Source: Tritrichomonas musculus
Lineage: Eukaryota; Parabasalia; Tritrichomonadida; Tritrichomonadidae
NCBI GenBank assembly: GCA_039105265.1
Contig: JAPFFF010000011.1
Span: forward strand, 930,001-994,000
Reading direction: 5' to 3'
Length of the DNA stretch: 64,000 nt
The position numbers and the translations under genes were made by a program. The notes below the pieces were generated by a model. That model saw nothing but the letters and a program-made list of their open reading frames with translations. It made no database searches and had not been told where the DNA came from. This document shows positions 47,881-59,950 of this stretch, in pieces; within the stretch, counting starts at the first letter, position 1; every line of letters starts with the position of its first letter.

Positions 47881-47954
47881 AAAAAGACATATTAAAAAAC
47901 TTAAAAAAGACATATATAAAAAACTTAAAATTAGAAGTAATTATTTTTTTACTC

Positions 47955-48326
47955 TTACTCCTTGTCTTTTGGAGATGAAGCTTCTTGTTCATCTTCATCA
48001 TCTTCTTCTTGTGTCTCTTGCGAGTCAGGCACTATAGGCACGTGAAAGCCAATAGATTTTGGTGTTGTAGATTGAGGAATCTTTTTATGAAAAACCTCGC
48101 AGGTAGTGAGATTCATTTGAGTAAGTGCTTCAGCAATCTTGTTCATGTTTGCTTGTATCAAAGGGTCATAGATGGTGCAGACATTAGATGATGTCGAGTT
48201 TATTATTTTTTGGTTGAACAGAAATATCACCTCTTTAATAGCATTGGCTATTTCAACATGAGCATTTTTGATAGCTAGCTTTTGCTGTTTTTGGAATTCT
48301 TTGAAGTCATTTCCAGAACGCGACAT
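47955..48326 (-). CDS. Reverse-strand 123-aa protein with acidic tail (unit C)
   Basis: Uninterrupted copy of the gene at 1839-2210, differing by about one residue (Thr for Pro in the IPQST segment). It shows the empty site of the mariner-like insertion seen in unit B. Confidence 0.65.
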   Translation of the reverse strand: MSRSGNDFKEFQKQQKLAIKNAHVEIANAIKEVIFLFNQKIINSTSSNVCTIYDPLIQANMNKIAEALTQMNLTTCEVFHKKIPQSTTPKSIGFHVPIVPDSQETQEEDDEDEQEASSPKDKE

Positions 48327-48402
48327 TTTAAAAAATGAAGTGATTTTGTTTGCGAATATTCAATTTTCAAAAATAATTCAATTTTTTTTCTCGAATGAAA
48401 TC

Positions 48403-48681
48403 ATGAGCCAAAATTTAGATTTGGGTGAGTTCAAGGAAACAGCTATCATCAAGAAGTTGAAGAAGTCCAAGAGTAACAACAACCTCAAAAATATTGATAC
48501 TGCAAAAACTGAAACAACAGAAAAACGTGGTAGAAAGCAAAAGTATGCAACTGTTGAAGAACGAAATGAAGCACGTAAACAACAGCAAAAGGCATATCGT
48601 GAAAGAAAGAAAAAAGAAGTACAAAGTATGAAGGAAAAAATAATGTCGTATGAAAGCAAAAAGGTATCACATGAAGAATGA
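48403..48681 (+). CDS. Basic, bZIP-like 92-aa protein (unit C)
   Basis: Same protein as unit A (2287-2565). Confidence 0.6.
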   Translation: MSQNLDLGEFKETAIIKKLKKSKSNNNLKNIDTAKTETTEKRGRKQKYATVEERNEARKQQQKAYRERKKKEVQSMKEKIMSYESKKVSHEE

Positions 48682-48957
48682 GGTATCACATGAGGAAAAA
48701 GGTATCACATCAGGAAAAAGGTATCACATCAGGAAAAAGGTATCACATCAGGAAAAAGGTATCATATGAGGAAAATAGGTATCATATGAGGAAAATAGGT
48801 ATCATATGAGGAAAAAGGTATCACATGTATCACATCAGGAAAAAGGTATCACATGAGGAAAATGTATCACATCAGGAAAAAGGTATCACATCAAGAAAAA
48901 GGTATCACATGAGGAAAAAGGTATCACATGAGGAAAAAGGTATCACATGAGGAAAAA
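48682..48957 (+). repeat. 19-bp minisatellite, irregular array (unit C)
   Basis: The core GGTATCACATSAGGAAAAA is mixed with variants GGTATCATATGAGGAAAAT and some shortened units. It is the most irregular of the three arrays. Confidence 0.9.
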
Positions 48958-49020
48958 CAAGTATATAAAAAATTTTTTTTTTAGTTATTCATTTTTTTTT
49001 TGTAGTACATTGTTATTAGC

Positions 49021-49413
49021 TTATTGTTTTTTTTTCACTCTCTTATGAGTAAAGTGTCTCTTTGTTCCATCGAGATGCCCGAAACCAAGTCGAGTAATAG
49101 ATAGTTCATGACCAAAGAACATGTTGTACAAGTTAACAATGTCTCTTGCAGGATAACAATCTTTCTCGAGGTTGTCAAACCATTCATCATACCTCTTTTT
49201 TTGTTTTGCTCGAAGTCGATGCGCATCATTTTCAAGAGCTTGAGCATAATTTTCACACATCGTTCTTAAATTTGATGTATCATCTTCAACTTTTAGTTGA
49301 GATATTTTTTTCGACATGTTTATATTAATTTTGTAGTCGAATGAATCATGATCTTTAGGAGGTGTTTGTTTTTGTAAAATATCTTCTATTTTATCTTCTT
49401 CTTCATTCATCAT
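49021..49413 (-). CDS. Reverse-strand 130-aa protein (unit C)
   Basis: Copy of 2879-3304 and closest to unit B. The C-terminal end differs in length among the three copies. Function unknown. Confidence 0.55.
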   Translation of the reverse strand: MMNEEEDKIEDILQKQTPPKDHDSFDYKININMSKKISQLKVEDDTSNLRTMCENYAQALENDAHRLRAKQKKRYDEWFDNLEKDCYPARDIVNLYNMFFGHELSITRLGFGHLDGTKRHFTHKRVKKKQ

Positions 49414-49605
49414 TAATAAAATAATAGTGATATTAATAAATATATTTTTTTTAAAATTTCAATATATTTTATTTTTTTTTAATTCAATTTTTGAATTTTT
49501 ATAGTGTATTTAACTTTTTCAAAGAAAAATATCCACCTTCGAGTTTTTCTACGAAATTTAAAATTTAGTGATATCAACTAGAAAATAGATCATTTTTATA
49601 CTTGT

Positions 49606-51001
49606 ATGTCATACAACTACAGCTCAGACAGCGATGTTAGTCTATTTGACTCGATCGAGCAATCGGGTCAACAAGCTCCACCATCAGATCCGCCATCAGC
49701 TCCACCCACAGAAGATTGGCTCAAGAACATGACCCCAGAACAACTCGAATCCATGAGACAGTTCATCATGAAGCAGCAAGAAGAAGCAGCAGCTAGATTG
49801 AAGAAGAAGCAAGAAGAAGAAGAAGCAGCTCGATTGAAGAAGCAACAAGAAGAAGAAGCAGCTAGATTGAAGAAGCAACAAGAAGAAGAAGCAGCTAGAT
49901 TGAAGAAGCAGTAAGAAGAAGAAGCAAGAAGAAGAAGCATTAGCAAGATTGAAGCAAGAAGACGATGCAAGAAGGAAGAATCCATATGTTCCATATGTTC
50001 CAATTTCAAATAAAGTCTTTCCGCCACCTCGCTCATATAATATAATACAAGTTCCTCCACCTCCTCCACCTCCTTCTAATCAACAAATACCGCCACCTCC
50101 AAGTGTTCTCGCTAGACCATCTTCATTTGCCGAGAAACAAAAACTCGGTTCCAATCCAAAAGAAGAAACAAAGATAGAAGGAGAAGAAGAAGAAGTTGAT
50201 CATGAACAAGAACAAGAACCAGTTCACAGAGAACCATATAAGCCACCGAAAAGTGTTCATGAAATGAAATCCAATAGTGATTATAAGGAGGATAATGTTA
50301 GGCCATTCGACTTTCGAGATGAAATGGAACGAATAATAGAAGAAAATGAAAACTTGAAAGACCGATTAACGAAGTTGGAGGAGCGAATGACTGCGGTAGA
50401 ATATAACATTCAAGACATAAATCACAATGCTGAAGAACTCAGGAAAGACATTGATGATAACGACGAATACGCACTCGAGCTGATGAAATTGGAACTTGCT
50501 CCAAAAAAGGTGGCTAAGTACATTAACAAAATTCACGATCTGAAGAATGACGTATCAAATCTCAAAAATGCTCAACAAGCTGGTCCTCCAACAGATGATG
50601 CATTTGCTGAAAAGTTGGCAAGATCGAACTTGATGATGAAAGAAGCTGATTATCTTCGAAACATGTTGGAAGCTGTTGAATCATATGACAAGAAAAAAGC
50701 ACCAGATCAGATAAGCGTGTTCAAGTCCTATGGATGGAAGTTGTCCAATTGCGTTTATCATATTCGACAATACTTATCACAAGAAGAGAAAGAGAAGTTG
50801 GACAAAGCATGCAGCTTCGAGAGAAGTGGAAAGAAGCAATCACCGAAGCAAGTGCTGAAAGCCATGAGGCAATGGGGTGAATCAATGGAGAAGAACGAAA
50901 TTCAACGGAACTCTGAATCGAAGGTGAAAGGAAATGAGTTCCAATATCATTTTCCATATCTCGATGATAATGTCGTTGATGATGATGATTACCCCCAATA
51001 A
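49606..51001 (+). pseudogene. Coiled-coil protein gene, broken copy (unit C)
   Basis: Counterpart of 3495-4913 with the same initiator (TCATTT at 49590-49595). The repeat tract again has its own length, and the part after the proline runs is close to unit B. Confidence 0.85.
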
Positions 51002-51075
51002 GATAGGTCATAACTAAAAAAATAATTTTTTTAACTTTTTCTTTGTTTTTATTTTTATCGTTTCACTTTTATTTT

Positions 51076-54000
51076 ATGTTAAACATGAACAAGGACATTG
51101 AAGACAATTTTTTAGATGCTATTGGAGATGTCTATGCTGATACAAAATCACAGTTTCGTCGTGAATATAATCGACGTGCAAAACAATACCAAAAGAAAGA
51201 CAAATTTAAAGAAGAAATGAGGAAGCTCATGATTCCTGCAGGACAAAGTATTGGTTTTGCTACAGACATCAATCAAGATGAAGATAAGAGGTACGCATTT
51301 ACGGAAGCACTACGACAGATACATAAAAAGAAAAATGTTGGAAGACCTATTGTTAAAGCAATTGCACTTGATGGAACTTATAAGTACTTCACACTCAGTG
51401 ATAAGCACAACATCGAAAGTACATTAGGTCATATAACAGGAGAACTTGATTTAAGTGAAGACCAGTCAGACACTAATCCATATATCTCAAACATGTTCAT
51501 TCCAGTTCGATATGAGGTACAATTTATTGACATGAACAAAACAAATGATGGTGTTCATTTTAGAACCAAGATGCAAGATATGGATACTCATGAAATCTAT
51601 GATGATGAAGTCGAAATTGATGAAGACTATCGAAATACACCAGAAGGTAGTTTTTTCCCATACATCAATCTATCACCTATAGACTTATCTACATACCAAA
51701 TCTTTCATGAGGTAAGGAAAGAGAACTACAGAGATAATTGTTTTGTATATGCTTGTATACAATCAGGTGTGTTCACTGATGATGAAATAGATGACTTACG
51801 ATTTTTTGTTCAAACAAGAGCCATACCCAATAACAAGATAGAAGAAGTAGCTAAAAAGTTCAAGTGCAATTTTAGTATCATTAGAATTGTTGAACAACCT
51901 GATAAATACAAGTATGAAACAAGAATCAACACCAGAAAGAAAAAATGGTCTGTTGATTTTCAAAGAGAAGTTAAACTGATATTGTTCAAAGACTATTATA
52001 TGCTCAACAGGAAAATACCTTGTACATTATTTTACCTTCAACACTATGAAGAACTTGATAGAACATTTGCATATATGCCTTTTGACAAAAGATGTATGAT
52101 AGCAAGATTGGAGAAAAATGGAAAGACTGTCAAAGACTATAAACATGAAGGAATCAAACCAATAACCTTTTTCCAAAAGATGTTTGAGTTACATCTATTT
52201 GAAGAAATCAAAGCATGCGAAATGGATATTATCAACACAACTGAATATGAACATGTTAATGACTATGTAAGTCTCGAATATAATGCAGAACATAGTACAA
52301 GACTCATTGAGAATAATAAAAAGAAACAAAATACATGGTCAAGGATTTATTATAGTGACTTCGAAACAAACTCGACAGTCAGTCCACATATACCATATCT
52401 CAATTGTACGATCTTTCGAGATGGAGCCAACATACATAAAATATCTATTCAAGGTGAAGATTGTGGACAGAAGCTCTTGAATTATTTATGGAGTGGCTCA
52501 TTAACATATTTTCATAACCTCAAGTATGATGCATGATTTTTCATTAACACACCTTGATGGGATACACAGATAACAGAACGAAGTGGAACTGTGTTGCAAA
52601 TCATCATGACATTATTCGAAGAAGGTACAAGGAAAGTCAAAAAGCGATTAACATTCAGGAACTCATATAGTATAATACCTCAAGCATTAAGTAAATTTGC
52701 TACAATGTTCAACCTCAATGTTCACAAGGAAGTCATGGCATATAAGCTATATACACAAGAGAACATTCAAAGAAGAATTGTTGATGCTACTGAGTTCCAA
52801 CAGCAATACATCGATGAAAATGCAGATAAGTTATCGAAAGCACAACTTGATGCAAACTGCAAGCAGATTATCGAAAATGCAAAAATCGCAAATTGCTATA
52901 ATGATGGCAAAATCGACATCATTAAATATGCCATCTTCTATTGTTTCAAGGACTGTATTGTTTTGATGAAGGGAATGGAAAAATTTAATGAAGACCTGAA
53001 AGCAGTCTTTAAAGAAACAAAGACAGATATGTATGGTGTTCATGATTTTATATCTATAAGTGCTATTGGATACTGCTTTGCCAAGAAATATGGTTGCTTT
53101 GATGGATGTTATGAACTATCAGGTAAGTGTCAAGACTTCATACAACGATGTGTCTCTGGTGGAAGAACAATGACAGCAGGTAATGAAAAGCAATACATCG
53201 AAGGAAAGATACAAGACTTTGATGCCGTTAGCTTATATCCATCTGCAATGTATGTTATGGATGGTATACCATTAGGAAGACCAAAAGTAATATCACAAGG
53301 TACAACACATGAACAACTTATGCAATATGATACATTCTTTATCGAAGTCAACATCAAGAAACTCGAATGTAAATCAAAAGAGCCATATAAATTTGGACAA
53401 GTATTTACAAGGAATGAAGCAGGTAGTAAAATATTCGGCAATTTCCTTGTTGACCATTATTATATCGATAAAGTAGGTCTCATGGACTTGTTCGAATTTT
53501 ATGATGTTGAATATGAGTTAATACGTGGCTATTACTTTGATGAAGGATTTAACAAGAAAATCAATGAGTTCATTGAGAAGCTCTTTAATCTCAGGGCAAG
53601 TTATAAAAAGCAAAAGAACCCTCTTGAACAAACAATAAAGCTCCTCCTCAACTCCATTTATGGCAAGTCAATATTGAAAGCAACAAAGACTGAAATCAAG
53701 ACAGTACCAAAAAGCCAACTATACAAGTACCTCTGGAGGAACTACAACTTTATCAAGGAGGTTGTTGAAGATGCTAATATTGATAAGTGCTATGTCAAGA
53801 AGTTGAAACCAATTAATGACCATTTCAACCTACCTCAATTTGGTGCAAGCGTTCTCTCTTGGAGTAAGCACTTAATGAACAGGGTTATGGCTACAGCTGA
53901 GCAAGCAGGTATACCTATTTTTTATCAAGATACTGATAGTATGCATGTACTTGAAAAAGATGTACCAAGGATAGCTGACTTATTCCAGTTCAAGTATCAT

Positions 54001-54306
54001 CAACCTCTTATTGGAAAAAATATGTGTCAGTTTCATAATGACTTTGATGAGTTCGAAGGTAGTCAAGGGGAAATACACTCAAGAAAACTAATTGCACTTG
54101 GTAAAAAGAGCTACCTCGATATCTTGGTTGATGAACAAGGAAATGAAGGATATCATATTAGACTCAAAGGAATTCCAAAACAAGTTATTCTCAACAAGTG
54201 CAAAAGGATGGGTATCTCAGTTGAAGAGCTTTTTGAAAGAATGCATGAAGGAGAAAGCATGACATTTGATTTGTTGGATGGTTCGAATGCATTCAGGAAG
54301 TCATAG
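51076..54306 (+). pseudogene. pPolB: DNA polymerase B gene, broken copy (unit C)
   Basis: Counterpart of 4988-8272. The exonuclease and polymerase motif regions are all recognisable, and the initiator TCACTT is at 51063-51068. A patch at about 51880-52150 is clearly more diverged from both A and B than the rest of the gene (see findings). Confidence 0.9.
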
Positions 54307-54352
54307 ACATTTCAACAAACCAACTTACCCAAATTTGCACGTACTCTTAGGT

Positions 54353-55102
54353 TTACGTAGTTAAAACATCATTGACATCAGTCGAGTTAGATGGTTTAAT
54401 TTTGATAGTTATGAACAAAGGACTTTTTAACAATATCGGCTGATATTGAAAATCTACTAAACTTAATTCTAAAAACTTTAATGAATCTGTATATGTTTTT
54501 ATTTTTAATGGTTTACTTTCAGTTTCGAAATCATATATAAGTGGTTTATTATCTAAAGTGAATGTATTGATACTACCAATGACTGAAGGTGTATATTGTT
54601 GTTCACCTATATTGGAATATATGGCATTACCTTGTAGTGATACTAGATACAACTTAGTATGATTTAATATTGGGATGTCTTTAATATCATATGTTGCATT
54701 TGATGGTAACACAATAGGCAATGAAGTATTATATAAACCAGTTAATAAAGCAGCCCTATGGGAAATAGAGGTTATTGTTAACGGTGTTTGTGTCTTTATT
54801 GTAAATGTACGAGTAGTATCATTATATTTAAAAGATACCTCCGCAAGTGGATTTAAAACTGCTTCTATTTGCTTGATGGTATAATTATATCTATCTTCGA
54901 ATTTAAGCTTGAATGGAATACTGTTATGTGTAAACTCTATATAATCATCTTTCGTACTCAACATAATATTACTTATTGTATTAATTGAAGATACAAAATA
55001 TTTAATATATTTACACTTCCATGGTATATCCAAATTGATAGATACCTTATTATATTCATCAGCATTTGTACTCTGTACTGAAACTAACATTTTATAATTC
55101 AT
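54353..55102 (-). CDS. Penton-like minor capsid protein candidate, 249 aa (unit C)
   Basis: Copy of 8265-9014. It mixes residues typical of A (KYFVSS, KFEDRY) and of B (FTHNS, NATYDIKD). The palindromic start region is at 55087-55108. Confidence 0.6.
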   Translation of the reverse strand: MNYKMLVSVQSTNADEYNKVSINLDIPWKCKYIKYFVSSINTISNIMLSTKDDYIEFTHNSIPFKLKFEDRYNYTIKQIEAVLNPLAEVSFKYNDTTRTFTIKTQTPLTITSISHRAALLTGLYNTSLPIVLPSNATYDIKDIPILNHTKLYLVSLQGNAIYSNIGEQQYTPSVIGSINTFTLDNKPLIYDFETESKPLKIKTYTDSLKFLELSLVDFQYQPILLKSPLFITIKIKPSNSTDVNDVLTT

Positions 55103-55105
55103 AAA

Positions 55106-58100
55106 ATGTCAATTAAACTTTATTCTTTGCAATCAAGTGAGGCTGAAAAGCTCAAAGACAAAAATATAGAGATAAGTGTTAATGATGAAGGTAATATTGA
55201 TATTATAAGAAATGAGGACCCAGATGATTACCCAAAATTTAGTTGCTTATATAATAAGGCTGAAGTAGATGAAAGAGTAGTTGGTAATCATATCGAAAAT
55301 GGAGGAAAGCTTGATGGTTTCGGCAATGTACCTATTACAAATAAATTTGCCAATTATTTAAAATACGTATTTAAAGGACCTGAACAGACACCCTTATTAG
55401 AAGACTCACTACCTGAAAAAGCAGAGTCACATAAGGAGTTGATAAAAGATGAACTTTGTGTTAATACATTTAATGAATTTATTGAAGAAGAATCGAAAAC
55501 ATGTGAGGCTATTCATGAGATGTATACCGAATTGATGTGTGCAGCAGATGGATATGAACAAATTGCTTTTGATGAACAAACAGGGCAAAGCAAAGCTGTT
55601 CATTATCTTCAATATCCAAAGTCTATACCAACTCCTACTCCAGACCCTTATCTTGCAGAGGTAGGATACTCGAATTTAGGAGATTTATTGATGAACATTA
55701 TGAAGAATGAAAAGACAACAAATCCAACAAAGAAAATCTTATATGAAGCTTTTAATGAAGAAAATTGGAAAAAATTCATTAGTGGAACTATTCAATATCA
55801 TTATAATCTTCAAGATAATAGACTAAAAACAATAGGATATAAATATAAAGGAAGTACTGATCAAGTTGTTGCAGACCAAATAGTTGAAGTTAAAAGTCCT
55901 CGTGAGTTTTTTGAGACATATACCCAAAATCTAAAAGATAATAATATAAATAAAGACCAATATGCAAAAGCTATGTTAGGTCTTTATTTGTATAATGTAA
56001 TTTTACATTCAGGTATTACATACTATTATACACATCGAAATGCTAATTGAATGAAAGTGGATGTTGTACCACCTGGTGGACAAGACTATTTAAATATAAC
56101 GTTAGGACAATGTTTAAATTTAGTATTCGAGATTATTAAAGATATAGTGAATTCACATAATGCTTTATTTGATTATGTTGTAACAATCAAGTCTTGTAAT
56201 TGCAAACACGATAATCAAGGAGGTAACCAAGGAGGTAATGAAGGTAATGGTGAAGAAGAGGATGATAATCAAGGAGGTAATGAAGGTGGTGATAATGAAG
56301 GCGGTGATAATGATTCAAACCTAATTCAATATATGAATGTAGGTCTACAAGCTGTAAATCAATTATCAGGTTATTTATTACATAATATTGCGAACCTAGG
56401 AAATAATGTTGCATCTCTCAGGTTCCAAAATGAAGTAGAGTCATTTACACAAGAGATGTTTGATTATGAGATATATGATAATGGTTTAGATGAGATGAAT
56501 AGACAATACCAGTCAATAGGAATACAAACAGAACAACCAACACGTCAACGAGAATCCTTATTTAATGATTCATATGTTTGGTGTACAGTATTTCGCATGT
56601 GGACGAGTTTTGCAGTTTATAATATACCAAATCAATTTGGATGGAGGACTAATTCTGCATTTGGAGCTCCTTGGAATTTTGTCTGGGATGTTGGACATAG
56701 GGAATGGATAGCAATAGCGCCACGTGAAGAAGATGTACCAGCTGGATGGAGAATTAACCCAAAGGGAAATAAAATAGCACAAACAATAGTACAACATAAT
56801 ATTCATTCGGAAGGAGAAATGATTTATAATCCTGATAGAGGACAATGGGAATATTATCCACCAGAAGAAAGTATTGTTGTACCAGAACAACCGGGACCTG
56901 TTATTAATATTGTTCCTGAACAAAATAGGAATGCAGTGTTAAGACCAACTTATGTTTGGTCTCTTGAGTCAGGTCGTTGGGTTAATTCAATGACAATAGC
57001 TAATATGCCAAGATCACATCCAAATGATAATAATGATTGGAGGCGAGATGTTAGCTTACAAGCACCTGCCAATTTTGTTTGGGACATAGACCATAGGGAA
57101 TGGGTAGCTATAAGAAACAATGTTAGTGAAATGCTTAATGACAGAGATTGGAGGACAAATCGAGATATTGGAGATATTGCAGTAAGGCATTATCAAGAAC
57201 ATTTTTTACAAGGAATCGGCGAATTAGTATGGAATGATGATTATAATAGTTATGTTTATCAATGTAATGAGATAAGCCCATTATCATTATCATTAGAAGA
57301 TAAAAGCAATAGCGGAGCAATAGCAATACCAGACCAAATTACAAGTACTGAAGCTTGGGATAAAATTTTAGACTGTATGGGTATCCCTGTTATTAATAAT
57401 CCTAATGAGATAGATGAGAAGAATCCAGTACTTGGTAAATATATTATAAAGGGTGACTTAAAAGTAAATGGGAAAATAATATGTGATTCTATTCCAAGTG
57501 GAGGTACAACAACAACAGACTCCAAGTATTTTACCTTGAAGGAATCAGACCAGTTATATTTATATAGACCATCTAAGACGTATGAAGAATCCAATTATTA
57601 TTGTATGAGATGGGATATAGATAAAGATTATGACATACCACTAAATTTAGTATTTAGATTCAAAGACTATCTATTTGGTCATAACTGGGAATTAACATGG
57701 GATGGTAAAAATTGGACAGGAAATAATTGTCAAAACATGTGTACAGAAAAGATATCATACATGAACACAAATGACGGTGCGCCTGCTTTAACAATCAAAC
57801 ATAACGAAAGAATTGGTAGATGGATAAAAGGAACAATAAAGGAAGATTTAACTGATGATGATAATTATGCTCATATCTTGAAAGATTATCTTACCAATTG
57901 GAGGGTTGTTAAGAAAGATGGAACCATATTAAGTGAAGGAATAACTGCAACTTTTGATTTAAGTGGTTCAGGTACTTTAACTCAAGATGGATATAAATAT
58001 GAACAAGCTAGAATGTATGTTGATGCACCAAGTGGATTAAATGCAGATGATGGATTATATGTTTATGCTGACCTAAATATTAATGGAAATATAACTGAAT

Positions 58101-58722
58101 TAAAATGGGATTGTCATCCTACTCATTGTATTAATTCAGGTGTTATGCATACCTATGGGTCAAATCCTTGTCTCGAATCATTTAATTATCATCGAGAAAA
58201 AAGGCATTCCATTAAAATCATTGAAGGATTTAATCATAAGAACATTCGAATATATATAGAGAAAGAATTATTTGATTTTGATGTGAAAGTTAATCCATTC
58301 GATATAATTATTCAACAACAATTTTATGAAGTAGAACCAGACCCAAGAAAATGCACTACCATATCGACAGATTATAATATTTATTCATCAAAGATTATAT
58401 GGGCTGATAATATCATGACTATGCGTCGAGATTTAAATGTTGTTGGTGGAATCACAGATATATTAGCCTATGATTATGCTTTATTGAAACAGACAGTTGA
58501 TAATCTAGTTGAACAAATGAGAATTCAAGCCATGTATAATGAATATACTGATAGTATTAAACAAGGTGTAGCAGTTGCGAATAGTATATTAAATATTTTA
58601 GCATCAACAGTTTGTATTGCAAGTGCCCTTTCAACATTAAATATGTCCAATAACTCTGTAACTATTAATACATATCAAACAAGACCTTTCCCAGCAGGTC
58701 CAGGAGGAAATGGTGGAGGAGA
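55106..58722 (+). pseudogene. Fibre-like protein gene, broken and cut by element D (unit C)
   Basis: It follows the 1843-aa protein of unit A closely up to its polyglycine run, where element D begins. The two tryptophan-rich repeats and the LYLYRP to SSKIIWADN module are present. A block of about 225 nt (55645-55870) is diverged from both A and B. Confidence 0.9.
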
Positions 58723-58928
58723 GTAGTGAGGAGTGTGCGGATCGACGGTCAGATAGAATTACCTAAATGGCCCCAATTACTGACCCATTTTTGAAGGCCA
58801 CCTGACTATTTTTGAAATGACCCCAACTGATACCCATGAATAGGAATAAGTGGCCAGTATCATGGGTGATATAGATGTTCACATATGACAGCCATTAATG
58901 ACCCATAATTGAAGGTCACAGTGATCAC

Positions 58929-58961
<33 letters not shown>

Positions 58962-59037
58962 GAATTTTCGGCCAAAGGATTTTCAGAGGGGGTCCCAAAA
59001 TTCAATTTATGGGATTTGCTATTTTTAAATTGCGTAA
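58723..59037. other. Noncoding leader of element D with (ACT)10 microsatellite
   Basis: It starts GAGTAGTGAGGAGTGTGCGG. It contains a direct repeat of about 24 bp (58779-58800 and 58899-58922, TGACCCAT then TTGAAGG then CAC) and a perfect ACT microsatellite of ten units at 58931-58960. No gene is seen. Part of it could be the terminal repeat of D, which cannot be tested without the other end. Confidence 0.6.
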
Positions 59038-59523
59038 ATGGAAACTGACACAGATCTACTATTAAAGATCGTAGATGGCATCACCGATTTACGCCGAAAT
59101 GTCAAGCATTTGATTAAGCGTATGAACCACAAACGCAAACCATCTGCTGATACCCCAAAGGCTGAAGCACATATCGACACCACTCAGGATGCAAATGACT
59201 CACCTCCTGAGACTCCATCCATTGAACATCCTCGACCGCGTTTAAATCGCACCCATATATTCAATCGAAGCAAGTTCCTGGATATTGGGGATCACGACCG
59301 ATTGATCCAATATGTCACATCACAGGCAGTAATCGATGCGGTCTCCAACGCAGAACCTCATAAACGTGTATCCCTATTGCGTAGACTCATACGCGATAAC
59401 CTGAAATTGAGTATCTCCATGTATATGACCCAAAAACTACTCAACACCCATATGACTCTAAACGGTCCCCAAAGGGAAACAGCTCCAGACCCCGATGATG
59501 AGATCGATATAACCGATTTCTAA
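59038..59523 (+). CDS. 161-aa protein of unknown function (element D)
   Basis: No family is recognised. The N-terminal 35 residues form a basic helix (ITDLRRNVKHLIKRMNHKRK). A Pro/Asp/Thr-rich, probably disordered middle follows, and then a helical domain from about residue 78 (LDIGDHDRLIQYVTSQAVID, then RVSLLRRLIRDNL). The tail is acidic (DPDDEIDITDF). It precedes the polymerase on the same strand. GC-richer codon choice matches the polymerase and not the units to the left. Confidence 0.6.
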   Translation: METDTDLLLKIVDGITDLRRNVKHLIKRMNHKRKPSADTPKAEAHIDTTQDANDSPPETPSIEHPRPRLNRTHIFNRSKFLDIGDHDRLIQYVTSQAVIDAVSNAEPHKRVSLLRRLIRDNLKLSISMYMTQKLLNTHMTLNGPQRETAPDPDDEIDITDF

Positions 59524-59950
59524 CCGTAATCCAAAAATATTTTTGCAAAAACCGACCCCATGATGGATGCGTAATGCATTCTCTAGAGGAACCAACATAC
59601 GTACCCGGGATTGCACATCAATCCCTCAAGGAAAATACCTGCATCCACCATGAGACTGGTTGGGGTTGCAAATGCCGGCAAATGCCCGTATTACCCCATA
59701 ATCCACAAGTAATAGCTTACCCAAGGTGTTTAGTGCGCTTGGGCTCTATCACAAATATGGACCGGAAATAATACGAAAAATCGGTATGGCAGTGGATCGA
59801 ACTCATGCCTGCAGCCGAAGCCCGGAGACATGCTTCATGACCCAACAACTATACCAGTTAGCGCTAACACATATATGATTCCGATTTGCGATTTAAATTC
59901 AAAAACAGTATTTTTACCGATGAGAATTTTATATTTTTACCTATGGGCAA
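59524..59950. other. Intergenic region of element D, no gene supported
   Basis: A frame of 65 codons at 59574-59771 has no supporting feature. A tRNA-like box A/box B arrangement on the reverse strand at about 59787-59870 does not fold well (see rejected items). Confidence 0.5.

Larger units (their letters stand above)
36293..58722 (+). mobile_element. Polinton/Maverick unit C, right end replaced by element D
   Basis: The third unit has the fullest left end in the window (HNH, 87-aa, 79-aa and a 523-aa protease gene). It carries an hAT-like insertion of 1739 bp in the ATPase gene and about four breaks elsewhere. It stops at the polyglycine-coding run of the fibre gene, where element D begins. 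The left two thirds are near-identical to B, while most of the right end resembles A. Confidence 0.85.

Noticed and set aside
59574-59771. 65-codon frame between the element D genes
   Set aside because: Short, with no conserved features; chance frame.
59787-59870. tRNA-like sequence on the reverse strand, with box A-like TAGCGCTAACTGG and box B-like GTTCGATCC
   Set aside because: The T stem and acceptor stem do not pair acceptably and the anticodon arm is irregular. A decayed tRNA or pol III-derived relic is possible but not supportable as a gene.
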